Source: Terana coerulea (lineage: Eukaryota > Basidiomycota > Agaricomycetes > Polyporales > Phanerochaetaceae). Taken from it: a DNA stretch of 10,370 bases. The notes under the pieces were generated by a model. That model was not told the DNA's origin. It did not search any database and saw nothing but the letters and a program-made list of their open reading frames with translations. Shown here one piece after another: positions 1 through 8,828 of this stretch. Numbering within the stretch: position 1 is the stretch's first letter; every line of letters begins with the position of its first letter. The stretch lies in the NCBI GenBank assembly GCA_024811115.1, contig JAKOGH010001078.1, positions 1-10,370 of the forward strand. Reading direction: 5' to 3'. The translations under genes were made by a program, and so were the position numbers.

Positions 1-1154
1 CCCAGCCCCGTGAACACCCCGGCTGCAGGAAATATAATCATTCCGTCTACATTGAAGTGAGTGAATGGTCACACTTTGACTGGGGAATCCGCCTACAAGA
101 GATGCCGTCGAGTATATTCAGCAAGGTGCCGAGCAGAACCGCAGGTAGCGATTTCACAACTGTGGTGGGGACATGCTGAAGTTTTTTGGGATGCATGCGC
201 TGCTTGAGGTGTTTTGACCAGCCCTCAACTCGCCCCCGCGAGATCCGCTTGCCCACTGGTTCGGGGTCCACATGATGTCCGTGTCCGTTCGACTCGTGTC
301 CGTTGGTGGTGTATGACGGCCGCGCAGCCTCGACATCGGCTAATAACGGCGAAGTTTCGGATCGCCTTCTCTCAGAGTGTGGACTCGTACTGTCCCTGGC
401 GCGACCAAGCGTCCGCTGTGATATTGAACTGTGCTGCGGCGTAGGATGCGGGCGAGTGGCAGTAGGTGTTACACTATCGTCCTCGAAGACATCGTCATCT
501 GGAACTGACAGACCAGCTTCTGGCTCGCGAGCAAGTAACAGCGTGAGCCCCGAGGGATGGAAGGACCCTGGTCGCCCTCTCGCACGGCCCAGCGGTGTTG
601 GTAGACGACAGGGTCGTAGTGGACGAGGTCATGTCTGTAGTAGAGTCATTCGTCAAGTGGGACGAGAGAGACACTGAGATAGATGCATTGTCTTCTCCAG
701 GAACGGGCAGCGTCGTGGTCGGGAAGATGAAGGACTCGCTGGAATGGGTCGACAACGGCGACTTCAGGGGCAGGCTCGACAGCTGCATCGTGTTGTCCCG
801 AATGGTCTCCTGTCTGTGCGTGTGCGGGGTGCCGGCATGCTTCAGATGGGACACCTTGGAGTGCGAGGACATGAAGCTCTTGGGTTGCAGAAGCCTGGCA
901 TGACGGCGGTGATCAGTACAAATGACGAGAGGTTGCGGGGGTATAGAGTTGAAGACGTATAGAGTTAGACGTACCCTGCACGGCTGAGGGAGACCCGTTG
1001 TTGTGGTCCTGTATGAATTGAGGACCGGACTCGCGAGTTGTGACGGAGTCAGCGTCATCCTTGAAGTCGCGTTCCCCGGCCCCTCTCTGATGTCTCTCGC
1101 CGCAATACCCGACGGCCCAGGCAGGTCCTCATTTCCTGGCTTGTGTGCGTCCAT
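1..1154 (-). CDS. SulP/SLC26-type transporter, YGR125W/Vsb1-like, N-terminal part (runs off left edge)
   Basis: Membrane transporter of the sulfate-permease superfamily. The relevant yeast relative, YGR125W/Vsb1, is linked to vacuolar basic amino acid transport. Seen: splicing out intron 47-96 (GTAGGC...ATGTAG) joins two frames to give the first helix, with motif LLNILDGISYGMIIFPAAG, which matches the start of this family's membrane domain. Upstream (97-894) is a long polar Ser/Thr/Pro-rich cytoplasmic tail with a GHGHH stretch, SPLLADV and basic Ser patches. A first intron is likely at 895-974 (GTACGT donor, TACTGATC branch, CCAG acceptor). The ATG at 1154 is chosen because it has a purine at -3 and G at +4; the same frame is open upstream to 1265, so an earlier exon is possible. 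A one-base shift near 599 is needed to join the Ser/Thr tract to the GRARGRPGS segment. The frame at 1000-1080 is also ambiguous: the phase of exon 1 does not fit the CCAG acceptor unless there is another shift. Family call is firm; substrate is inferred. Confidence 0.75.
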
Positions 1155-1359
1155 CACGGCTCGAAGATGGTCGTCCAGGCGAGCTGGAGAAAAGCGAGAT
1201 GGTGCGGCGGTCTTCAAATCCTGGGCAATGACTTCAGCACAATGTTCGCTTATCTGCTCGCGTCGTTATCGTCGTTGGCCACGATCAGGGGTAATAAAAC
1301 ATCAGGGTGAAATATTCGTCCCCTCGGGCCTTGTGTTAAGCGGAAGAGCGAGAGTGAAC

Positions 1360-1493
1360 GAAATGCATTTTCTGACGGCGGTGGTAGTGTGTAGAGTCTA
1401 GAACTGAAGAAGACAGGTAATTTTGCACGCTTTGATTCGATCATGCGCAAAACAAGTCCATATTTGGAAGGAGCGCTAAATCAAAACGGACCA
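1360..1493 (+). repeat. Diverged dispersed repeat, copy A
   Basis: This stretch aligns in the same orientation with 4243-4360. Shared blocks, in order: AAATGCATT, CTGACGGCGG followed by GGTAGTG, TTGCA(C/T)GCTTTGA(T/C)TCGATCA, GCGCAAAACA, GTCCA(T/G)ATTTGGAA, GAGCG, and AAAACGGAC(C/T)AAA. Copy A carries roughly 20-30 extra bases between the GGTAGTG block and the TTGCA block. It lies about 200 bases upstream of the transporter start. No inverted termini or target duplications were recognised, so the element type is unknown. Confidence 0.72.
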
Positions 1494-2267
1494 AAGGTGC
1501 ATTCTTCAAAATTCGTGTCGAATTGAACAGCTTGAGACATGCTTGAATCGTTGGGCTTTGCACATTCATCTTCAGCAGAGCCAGTATGAGCGTAACTAAC
1601 ACCCAATTCATCATACATTGAGGTGTCATTATAGAGTCAGAGAGGGGTCAATACGCTGCAGCCGTACTGATGTCCTCGGCGATATCACTTGATTGGTGTC
1701 ACTTGATTCGAAAGAACACTACTTCACGCCGTAAGCATTGACATTTTAGAAGATCAAAGAGCTCTGACCGAGCTTATTGAGCTTCTTGATGTAGCAAGCA
1801 TTGAAAAGGTTAACAGTGAGTCATTTACGCTGGTCACGCTGTAACATCATGCGACCACCACCTTTCAGGCACCCCTGCCTTCCATACACACCAACCCACC
1901 GGCAAGCCAAGCTCGGATGAGATTGAGCTTACCCCGCTAGACTGCATACAATGCGAGCTGCGAGGTTTATGCGAGATCCTCTATCCCATCCGAGTCACCC
2001 TGTACATTACCGTTTAGCAGATAAACACAGGCGTACCGAAGATTATCGAACATACTTTTGCCCTGAAAATTAGAGCATGATGAGTAATAGTCAAAATTCC
2101 CTAGAGGACGAACGTTCACCAGTTTTTGTAGTTCAGGCCGAATCAAACAACGCCCCGCACTATCTGCGTGCGACAAACTTGAAGAACGGTCCATAACGCT
2201 GGACTGGGTCTGCATGATGCGCTGACACCTTGCAGACCCGTTCGAGTGCAATGGATTGTGCTAACTG

Positions 2268-2477
2268 ATGCTTCGGATCATCGCTCAGGCCACACAGGCA
2301 GCCCGCTTCGCATACGCTCTCGACAAGGAAGGCGGTATCCAGGGTGTCGTGCGCCTCGCCAAGCTTCTGCGCGCCGGAGTGTTAGAGCCGCACGGGACGA
2401 AAAACCGCTTTGCATTGGTGATATGGTACCAGCGACGGATGACTCGACTCGGACAGGCGAATAGGTCTGTATTCTGA
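2268..2477 (+). CDS. Orphan short ORF or exon remnant, function unknown
   Basis: A 69-residue open frame beginning MLRIIAQATQAARFAYAL. Its first 45 or so codons favour C/G in third position (GCC, CGC, CTC, ATC, AAG), like the real exons in this window and unlike the surrounding DNA. That suggests a true or former exon. The segment KEGGIQGVVRLAKLL reads as an amphipathic helix. I do not recognise a family. After about residue 50 the bias fades, which could mark an unseen splice site or decay. No TATA box or clear partner exon was found nearby. It could also be chance. Confidence 0.2.
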   Translation: MLRIIAQATQAARFAYALDKEGGIQGVVRLAKLLRAGVLEPHGTKNRFALVIWYQRRMTRLGQANRSVF

Positions 2478-3530
2478 AACACCATATTATGCCTGGCCCA
2501 CAGATCGTTAGGACACTATAAAGACAACTTGCAATTCGAAATGTGCACGTACCACATGACAAGGGCGAACGTAACAATGAAGGTCCAGTGATTGATTGCA
2601 TTGCATCCGGCTGTCCGCCACATGTAGAAACAGGCCTATCAATAACCAGACACCTCAACATAAACTTCCGGTGGACGGCACGGTAGAGTAAACCGAACTT
2701 ACAAAACCAGTCAAAATCCGGTGCAATGTCATGTGTCAGCACAAGCTAGTTGGATATGCTGTCGCACAAATATGGTCGAGTCCCGGCTTGTTGCAGTCGA
2801 CCCATGCTAGGCAGGGTATATAGGCGTAGCAGACCTCGACCAAATATTTCGCGAACTCCACAGGGGCTTGTTAATTTGTTCCTGGCATTGTGCAGCATTT
2901 GAGCTACCTGCCGTAACATTGAGCTGTGGCGACCTTGGCCGGTGCAATGCCGCATATCGTGCCGGATGAATGTTGACAGATGCATCACGGCACGAGCGGC
3001 GAGCGACGAGCGCATCGTCTCTGCGTGTTCGCGAATGAACGATGAAGGGACGGTCTCCCTCATGCAGCACTATGATCAAGAGCGATGGGATGAGCGTAGG
3101 TTTATGTCTATGCGAGCGTGCCGCCAAAGTGAATCATCACGCACGGTCTTGGGTCGATACTAGAGAGTATACTTCATGTCGACCCGGGCGAAGGCAAAAT
3201 CAGTTCCACGCTTATTCTCAGAATTATGAGAGTGAATGGCATTCCCAGCTCATTGAGGTATGAGCGAACATTGACCTGTAGAAGGGACCAGATATTGAAG
3301 TAGAGCGAAGGCGGTAGTAGTGGTACTTACAATGCACTTCAAACAATGTGTTCAACGGCCTTTAAGCTTCTGTCATACACTCCCGGCGCCGTTCTTTGCG
3401 AACTAGTTTGCGAACGTGTCTGATGAGCGGTGCGGTCTGGTGTAAACTTAACAGCCAGGAGGACTCATCGTTAGTGCAGCACTGGATTGAAAAATATCTT
3501 ACACATACTTTCGGGGTCCTTTCCATGCGC

Positions 3531-3538
3531 TATAAAAG
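3531..3538 (+). promoter_or_regulatory. TATA box of the small secreted protein gene
   Basis: TATAAAAG lies 88 bases upstream of the ATG at 3619. A canonical TATA box at this distance with a short leader is typical of strongly or conditionally expressed fungal genes, including those for secreted proteins. Confidence 0.65.
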
Positions 3539-3618
3539 CTCATTTACGACACAGTGAAAGGACAGAAGCAGCCCACCTGGTCTTCTATTCACTGCTCTAC
3601 CCGAAACAGACAGCCAAC

Positions 3619-4104
3619 ATGCAATTCCCGAACACCTCTTTCAGTCTTCTTGCTGGCGTCGTCGCCTTGCTCGGCGCGGCTCGCTGCCCCAACTGTCCAG
3701 GTCAGTAACCATCATCTGTGCGAGTGAAGGTATGCTCACCGATGGACTTGACATCGGCGTACGGCAGAAGCGCGCAGACGGGAACATCTACGTCTGCACC
3801 GCCTGGGACTGGTCTGGCGACTGCGCCAACATCGGCTTCTACGACGGCCAATGCCAGAACTTTGCCAGCGAGTTCCAGGACGACATATCCAGCGTCGGCC
3901 CCGACTCCGGCTGGGAGTGCCTGTTGTTCGTGTACGCAGGATCAGAGACGACTATTCATGGCAGCGACTCGAACTCACATCATTTCGCACAGAAACTATG
4001 ACTGCAACGACAACCAGGGTGTCTACTACGTCAGTAGCCCCGGTGTTTCCGAGTTGACTACCGACAACGACGCGTTCAGCTCGTTCGAATGCTACCGCAA
4101 CTAG
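3619..4104 (+). CDS. Small secreted six-cysteine protein, beta/gamma-crystallin-like
   Basis: Predicted secreted protein of about 115 residues. Proposed exons are 3619-3700, 3768-3931 and 3993-4104. Intron 1 (3701-3767) has donor GTCAGT, branch CTTGAC and acceptor GGCAG. Intron 2 (3932-3992) has donor GTACGC and acceptor CACAG in phase 2, and rejoins LLFV to NYDCND. The N-terminus has a hydrophobic signal (FSLLAGVVALLGA) followed, after a one-base shift near 3679, by LAAPTVQ; exon 2 then opens with Lys-Arg, giving a likely Kex2 cut before ADGN. The mature part of about 90 residues has six cysteines, enough for three disulfides. Its pattern, with GDC...GQC, a DDISSV turn and a final AFSSFEC, resembles small fungal crystallin-like secreted proteins. 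No catalytic residues are visible. The role (cell wall, defence or effector) is unknown. Without the shift the frame stops in intron 1. Confidence 0.72.
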
Positions 4105-4721
4105 ACCACGAACGTGAATGAACCCGAGGTCCTGATCGAATCCGAAGGTCGTGCAGGATTGACTGTAGTAACTGTTAGCTATGGAGTACGGGTGGAAAAT
4201 CAATGTGGTTGTATTGCTTGGCACGAATATTCAGTACTAAGCAAAATGCATTATTACCTGACGGCGGCGGTAGTGGGCGGGCCAGGTTGCATGCTTTGAC
4301 TCGATCACGCGCAAAACATGTCCAGATTTGGAACCGAGCGTCAAGTGAAAACGGACTAAATGCACACAGCCAATCGCAGTCCTGTATAATTCTCTTCATC
4401 GTCAGGAGTTGCTCAAGAAAGCGAATGCACGGAATCCGTTTGATTTGAATATATGTGCGATACGCCGCTGTAGGCTGCATTCCCTCGCGTCAAAAGCCTC
4501 AGCAACCAAGTTATATACACAGTCCGCGCTCAACACGTTGACAGTTGCGATTGGTGATCTATTCCTATTTTACACAATATTGTTACTGCTCTATTGTACA
4601 CATATAACGTGGGCCAATGCGGCCGAATCTCCAGTCTTTAATGTTGCGAACACTATGTAAAGTGCATTAATGTCGAGTATGCGAGGTGAGTCCATTGGTA
4701 TCGTAGTCGGCGGGAGGTAGT
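4105..4721. other. Gap between convergent genes
   Basis: This 617-base stretch lies between the ends of the plus-strand secreted-protein gene and the minus-strand SMP-like gene, so it should hold the 3' ends of both transcripts. It contains repeat copy B (4243-4360). A short hydrophobic open frame near 4409-4660 shows no codon bias or family match and is not called. Confidence 0.6.
4243..4360 (+). repeat. Diverged dispersed repeat, copy B
   Basis: Partner of the copy at 1360-1493, same orientation, about 2.9 kb away. It shares the AAATGCATT, CTGACGGCGG, GCTTTGA.TCGATCA, GCGCAAAACA, GTCCA.ATTTGGAA and AAAACGGAC.AAA blocks in the same order, and lacks the extra bases of copy A. It sits 139 bases past the stop of the secreted-protein gene. 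Similarity fades past about 4360. Confidence 0.72.
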
Positions 4722-6093
4722 TCAGTGGGACACGCCAACGTCGCCGATGATCTGGACAGAGTCGGTGGTCTCTGAACGCGACATCGGCGGGGTCTCGTGC
4801 AACTCGAGCTCACGCGGGGTGACGGCACCAGGCATGGCGGCCTCCTCACTCGCGCTGCCGACAGTGGCGGCGGCCTTGGCGTCGAGGTCGATGTTCACCT
4901 GCGCAGGCGCAGGGAGGTTGATCGTCTCCGCAATCCGCTCGTTGGCAGCAAGATCCTTGAGCTCGACGTGGGCGTTCTCCGACGCAGTCGTACCGTTCAC
5001 GCCGCGGGTTGCCCTACAAGTAAACTAGATTAGAGTAAGTTACAATAGTGGAGTTAGTGGACGTACTTGATGCGCTCAGCACGCGCTGCCGCCTCACGGA
5101 GGAGCTCCTCCTTGGTCGAAGCAGGCGGGGCGGTGACGGTGCTCTTGCGGCGCCAGTTGGGGCTCGTGTCGGCGGACATCTCATTCGACGAGCGGCGCGG
5201 CTTGCCAGCGTCGTTTGAGCCCCTGCGCTTGGCCTCGACGGGACTCGTGCTCCCCGAGCTCTTCTCGCTCGAGCCCTGGCGCGGCAGCTTGTCCCGCGTC
5301 TCGCTCGATCCGCGGCGCATGTGGCCGCTGACCTTCAAGAGCGCCAATGGTGTGCGCACCCATGGACATCTGGCGCGGTTTCCGTGTGTTCTCGTTGGAG
5401 TTCTGGCGCGGTTTGCTAGTGACAGCTTTCGTCTCAGTGGCGGCGGGCGGACTGCGCTTCGGCGGCGAGAGAGCCGGGTGGCGGGCGGAAGCCCAGTGCA
5501 CGGTGCTCGTGCGACATGTTTGCAGCCTCAAAAGAGGAAGGGTCGGTACCGCCTATAGACGATAGATGCATGCTTACTCGGTGTAATGTTGCTGAGATCG
5601 ACTGCAGGCTCGAGTCCGTCGGAAGCCTTGGGTGATGCGGATCCATCACTAGACTCGCTCCGCTCCGCGCTGGAAGTTCATCAGTACGTCGCGAGTCAAG
5701 TTTATACAGCATGACTTACAGAATGCGCTCAGCGTCGACCTTGGCCGCCTCCTTGATCTTCTCGGGATCCGGGTAGGGATCCCGTCGACTTCGGGGTGCT
5801 TGGCAGCGGCGGCTTGCGCCTCGGCAGCCAACGAACCATTCGGTGGCCGGAAGCCAAGGACTTTGTGCTCGATAGACATGATCTTCTTGGCCTCGACTGC
5901 GGGAAGGGTCAGATTACTGACCGTTCAGAGTAATAGCCAACGTACCTCTGCCGATAGCGTTCAAGTCGATGCCCATGGACTCTGCGATGGCAGCGCCAGC
6001 CGACAGCCTTCTCGAAGCCAGTGCATTGACGAACGTCGTACTCTCGACAACTGGCGATGCAGCAATTGCAGGGGCAGCGAACATAGTAGCCAT
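4722..6093 (-). CDS. Two-module SMP-like (LEA/seed-maturation-type) protein
   Basis: Proposed exons: 6093-5946, 5896-5720, 5669-5578, then one ending at 5067, then 5013-4722 (TGA). Introns 5945-5897, 5719-5670 and 5066-5014 have clean GT...AG ends. ATG 6093 has a good context (CCACCATGG). The N-terminus is Ala-rich. Each of two modules opens with MS.EH..LGFRPP.GSLAAEAQ and an Ala run and ends with an EAA...AERI helix. The GSLAAEAQ(A/S)AA core resembles the SMP motif of late-embryogenesis/stress proteins; this link is inferred. The second module carries an Arg/Ser-rich insert (RRGSS, PRQGSS, RRGSN, RRSSN, RRKST). The last exon is acidic and Ala-rich, ending DVGVSH. No signal peptide or membrane segment is seen, so it is probably cytosolic or nuclear. 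Frame breaks are needed near 5776 (one base short in a C run), 5445 (one extra C) and 5340-5358. The intron starting at 5577 has no fully satisfactory acceptor. Confidence 0.62.
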
Positions 6094-6100
6094 GGTGGAA

Positions 6101-6184
6101 GTTGAGTGAAGTTGGGCGAAGGTGGTTGGGTGAAGGCGGGTGGTTGAGTGAAGGTGGGTGGTTGCGTGAAGATGGGTGGTTGTT
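6101..6184 (-). repeat. Pyrimidine-rich tandem repeat in the leader of the SMP-like gene
   Basis: Read on the minus strand, units of about 18 bases of the form CAACCACCC(A/G)(T/C)CTTCAC(G/T/C) occur three times. They are followed by shortened CAACCACCTTCGCC, CAACTTCACT and CAACTTCCACC units that run up to the ATG. The tract lies between the TATA box and the start codon, so it is transcribed as a CA/CT-rich 5' leader largely free of G. Confidence 0.75.
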
Positions 6185-6235
6185 GAGAGGGAAAGAGTCG
6201 AACAACGGGTGTGGTGTTGGTCGAGATGGCGGTGG

Positions 6236-6244
6236 ATACTTATA
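6236..6244 (-). promoter_or_regulatory. Probable TATA box of the SMP-like gene
   Basis: On the minus strand GAGCTATAAGTATCC contains TATAAGTA about 145 bases upstream of the ATG at 6093. The pyrimidine-rich repeat tract lies between them and would form the leader. Confidence 0.5.
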
Positions 6245-7186
6245 GCTCCTCCGCGGTTAGTTGGAGCACCCTTTGCGTCACAGGCGGCCTTCTGCACCAC
6301 CGGCCGCGCGGAAGACGGAGTCGAAGCGACATCGCTGTGAGCCTGTACCGCAACCGAACCGCAACGACCTGGGAACGGGGGAGCGCAACGCCAAGGTACG
6401 CAGCAGAAACAAGAGAACCAAGATAGTCGAAGGAGTTGCGGTGTAAGAAGCACACCCAATCTCAGATCCCGACGCAGCGTCATGATCTCCCTCATTTCAA
6501 AGTCCGCGATCTAGCGCTCATCCTTCAACTCTTTGGATTCGAACCGCGTACGCGCCAGAAATTAGGCAGCTTTTATGTTCATTGAACACATTTTCCTGCT
6601 AGATTTACGTCTCTTGCGTAGCACATTCACTCGTCTATGTTTTGATTCAACACACGAACCACTTCTGATTTTTGCGGTGATGTATCTCAAGACGCCGATC
6701 ACCCCGTGCACGTCTTCTTACCGCAACGCTGGATGTTACGCTGTAAGTTTGGTATGTTCCCTCACTCATCTACTTCTTTGCTACACGGTAGCACTGAGGA
6801 GATCGCGACTTCTTAGGATCACTTCGAGATTAGGCTACTGCCAATTCCGGGCAAGCGCTACCACTGTATGTCTTGGACTGCGCTGCGCAATGGCACCACC
6901 GTGGGTACGTGCTCTGGTTAGTCTGTGAAATCAACGTGTAGTATTTCTGACCTATCTTCTGTGCCTGCTTGTTATGCTGCGGTTCGCGGTGCATCAGCTA
7001 CGTGGAGCAGTGCGGTTCACACACAGAGGAGTGGCCCTTGAATATGCATGAGGATGAAGTACACGTTGACTCCATGCCGGGATGATCAAGGTGTGCTTTG
7101 GCCTTCCACAACGGTGATGATCAGAGTGGGACTTATAAGCACAGTATAAGACAGAAAAAGGGCCTATGAGCGAGAATAAGGGTACT
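6245..7186. other. Gap between SMP-like gene promoter and F-box gene end
   Basis: The left part should hold upstream control sequence of the SMP-like gene. The right part follows the stop of the F-box gene. Open frames here (for example 6575-6928 on the plus strand) show no family match, codon bias or splice support. No repeat or RNA gene was recognised. Confidence 0.55.
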
Positions 7187-8828
7187 TCAGGCTCGAAGGT
7201 CTTCGGAGCCCTCGAGCCAGAGCTCCTGGTCAGCCAACTCCATCATCTCCTGCTTCATTATCGCCATGTCCTTCAACACAACCCGCCATTCCTCAATTTG
7301 CGGGTCCTCTGCAGCGCGCAACCCGTGGGCGACGATGCACGCCTGCGGAAACACCGCATGCAGGAATCGGACGGTAGGCACAGGCGTCGTGATGCGCGAC
7401 GTGTCCAAATCGAACGAGCACAGGCTCGCGAAGGACGGAAGCGGTGGTATACAGGGTGCGCTGCTCGTCGTCCGCGAGACCAATCAGCCGCACGCCTATT
7501 TGCTTCCAACGGTGCATGCACTGGCGACGTACAGCACATCCTCGCAGGTAACTGCCGAGGATCTCGAGTTCGCTTGGCCAAGAATGAGTTGGCGCATATT
7601 CGCCCATGCGGACGCCGCATCACGAACAGCTTGGCTGCTGAAGACCATCGGCGAATGCTGGAAGTCCAGCACGTGCATGTTGGTGATTCAGAGTAGCGGA
7701 GACAGTGCGCTAATATCGACCGATGGCTAGTTGCTCCCTGTGTCTTTGGTGGTGACGGCAAGCTCGCAGGCGGTCAGCGTCGCATGAAAGCGAGCGAGCG
7801 AGGTCGCCAGAGAGTTGATCAGCGCGACGAGGCGGTCCTGCGAAGCAGCTGTATCTTCAGCTTCGTGAGCTTGGTGGAATTAATCCTATTCATCATCAAA
7901 GCCGCGATGCTTCCCTCTTGGTATTTAATGTCTAGGCTTTGCAGTGAAAACAGTTTCGACGTGTCGTCCTAGGAATGGTGGCCGTCGCCCGGCAGTAGCC
8001 CTACGACAAGGTCTTCAAGGGCGGGAAGACGGCCTAGACAAGCTTGGTCTTCGGTTATCGAGACTGCATCAGAATCCAGACCCTCGTCAGGCTTTGCATG
8101 CTGAACACAGAGTGTCATACAGGCCCCGCGGACGTTGGGACTCCCAGCGCAGTCCTCGAAGTGCCGGCGCGGATGCCATGAGCAGGTGCAAGAGGTCCTC
8201 AACATCGGTGTCTCCGCGCGATAACCCAGCGATGCGGAGGGAGGGCTGGATGAAGAGATGGTAGACCTCCATTGGGATCTCGCTGTCGGTGATGAAGCTA
8301 CGCAGGTGTGGAAAAGGTCGTTCGCCGATGCGCGTGAAATGGTCACTCACAGCCTCGTAGCATTGTTTGTGCACGCTGTGACTTGCAGGTCCGACTAGAC
8401 TGAGCAGAATCCGGAGGGAGCGTACCCGGACAGCGTGGTGCTTGAAGCGGTCCCAGCGGTTGTTTGACTGTCTATCGTACAGCAAGGGGCAGGTTTGTCA
8501 GTGTGTTGCTACCAGGGAAGAAGCGCATGACAGACTGACCAGGGCACCAGTAGGGAAGTACTTGTCTTTCTCCAGTCAAGCGCGTCTCCAGGCAAGCACA
8601 GAAACAATGGCTTGAGAGTCTGCATTTCTGACCATAGCCTGTTCATGACTGGTTCGTAAAGGCTATGACATGTCAGTCCAAGGCTTGCGAGGCATCCTCC
8701 GGTGTGGGACGGCCTGTACGGCACCCGACGGCTCACCGGCGACGAGGCGGAGGGTCGTAATCGTAGCCAAGTGGCACGTATTCGAGAATGCGTTCCACGA
8801 TCTCGTCGATGTGGAGGCACGGATGCAT
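7187..8828 (-). pseudogene. F-box protein with leucine-rich-repeat-like C-terminus, probably inactive
   Basis: F-box proteins recruit substrates to SCF ubiquitin ligases; basidiomycetes have large families of this type. Seen: ATG 8828 opens MHPCLHIDEIVERILEYV, a usual start of these proteins. The rest of the F-box is GCLASLGLTCHSLYEPV and MNRLW, then LKPLFLCLPGDAL. After a probable intron (roughly 8480-8556) come RWDRFKHHAVRVRSL and leucine-patterned segments: LPALEDLVVGLLP, STKLTKLKIQLL, LINSLATSLARFHATLTAC, NMHVLDFQ, AWANMRQLILG, CEDVLYVASACT, RFLHAVFPQA. These lie in different frames, so several shifts are required (near 8738, about 8070-8115, near 7850, and twice or more in 7400-7510). 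Within one otherwise conserved frame there is TAG at about 7730 and TGA at about 7693, between PLL and ITNMHVLDF. The shifts could be assembly errors; the two stops favour real decay. A short unseen intron might remove the first stop but not the second. Confidence 0.72.

Larger units (their letters stand above)
1155..3530. other. Long intergenic stretch
   Basis: No gene with recognisable domains, splice pattern or sustained codon bias is visible on either strand. The left end is the upstream region of the minus-strand transporter. The right end leads into the TATA box of the plus-strand secreted-protein gene. Inside are one copy of a diverged dispersed repeat (1360-1493) and a short GC-rich open frame (2268-2477), listed separately. 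The rest is lower-GC sequence, which suggests old transposon or decayed DNA, but no terminal repeats or transposase motifs were found. Confidence 0.6.

Noticed and set aside
1003..1401. 132-residue plus-strand open frame
   Set aside because: It is antisense to the first exon of the transporter gene and runs into the dispersed repeat; no family features.
2278..2742. 154-residue minus-strand open frame
   Set aside because: Irregular composition rich in Cys, Arg and Ser, no codon bias, and overlaps the better-biased plus-strand frame at 2268-2477.
4409..4660. 83-residue plus-strand open frame with a hydrophobic segment near its end
   Set aside because: AT-rich DNA without codon bias; one short hydrophobic run is not enough to call a membrane protein.
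6533..6546. GGATTCGAACC, which resembles the T-loop of a minus-strand tRNA
   Set aside because: The flanking bases do not form a T-stem, and no D-arm, anticodon arm or acceptor stem can be placed upstream on that strand.
6575..6928. 117-residue plus-strand open frame with hydrophobic patches
   Set aside because: No start context, TATA box, splice pattern or family motif; composition looks like chance translation.
8710..8735. GTGAGC...TACAG as a possible intron in the F-box region
   Set aside because: It would be only about 25 nt, too short for a normal spliceosomal intron; a one-base shift near 8738 explains the frame change better.
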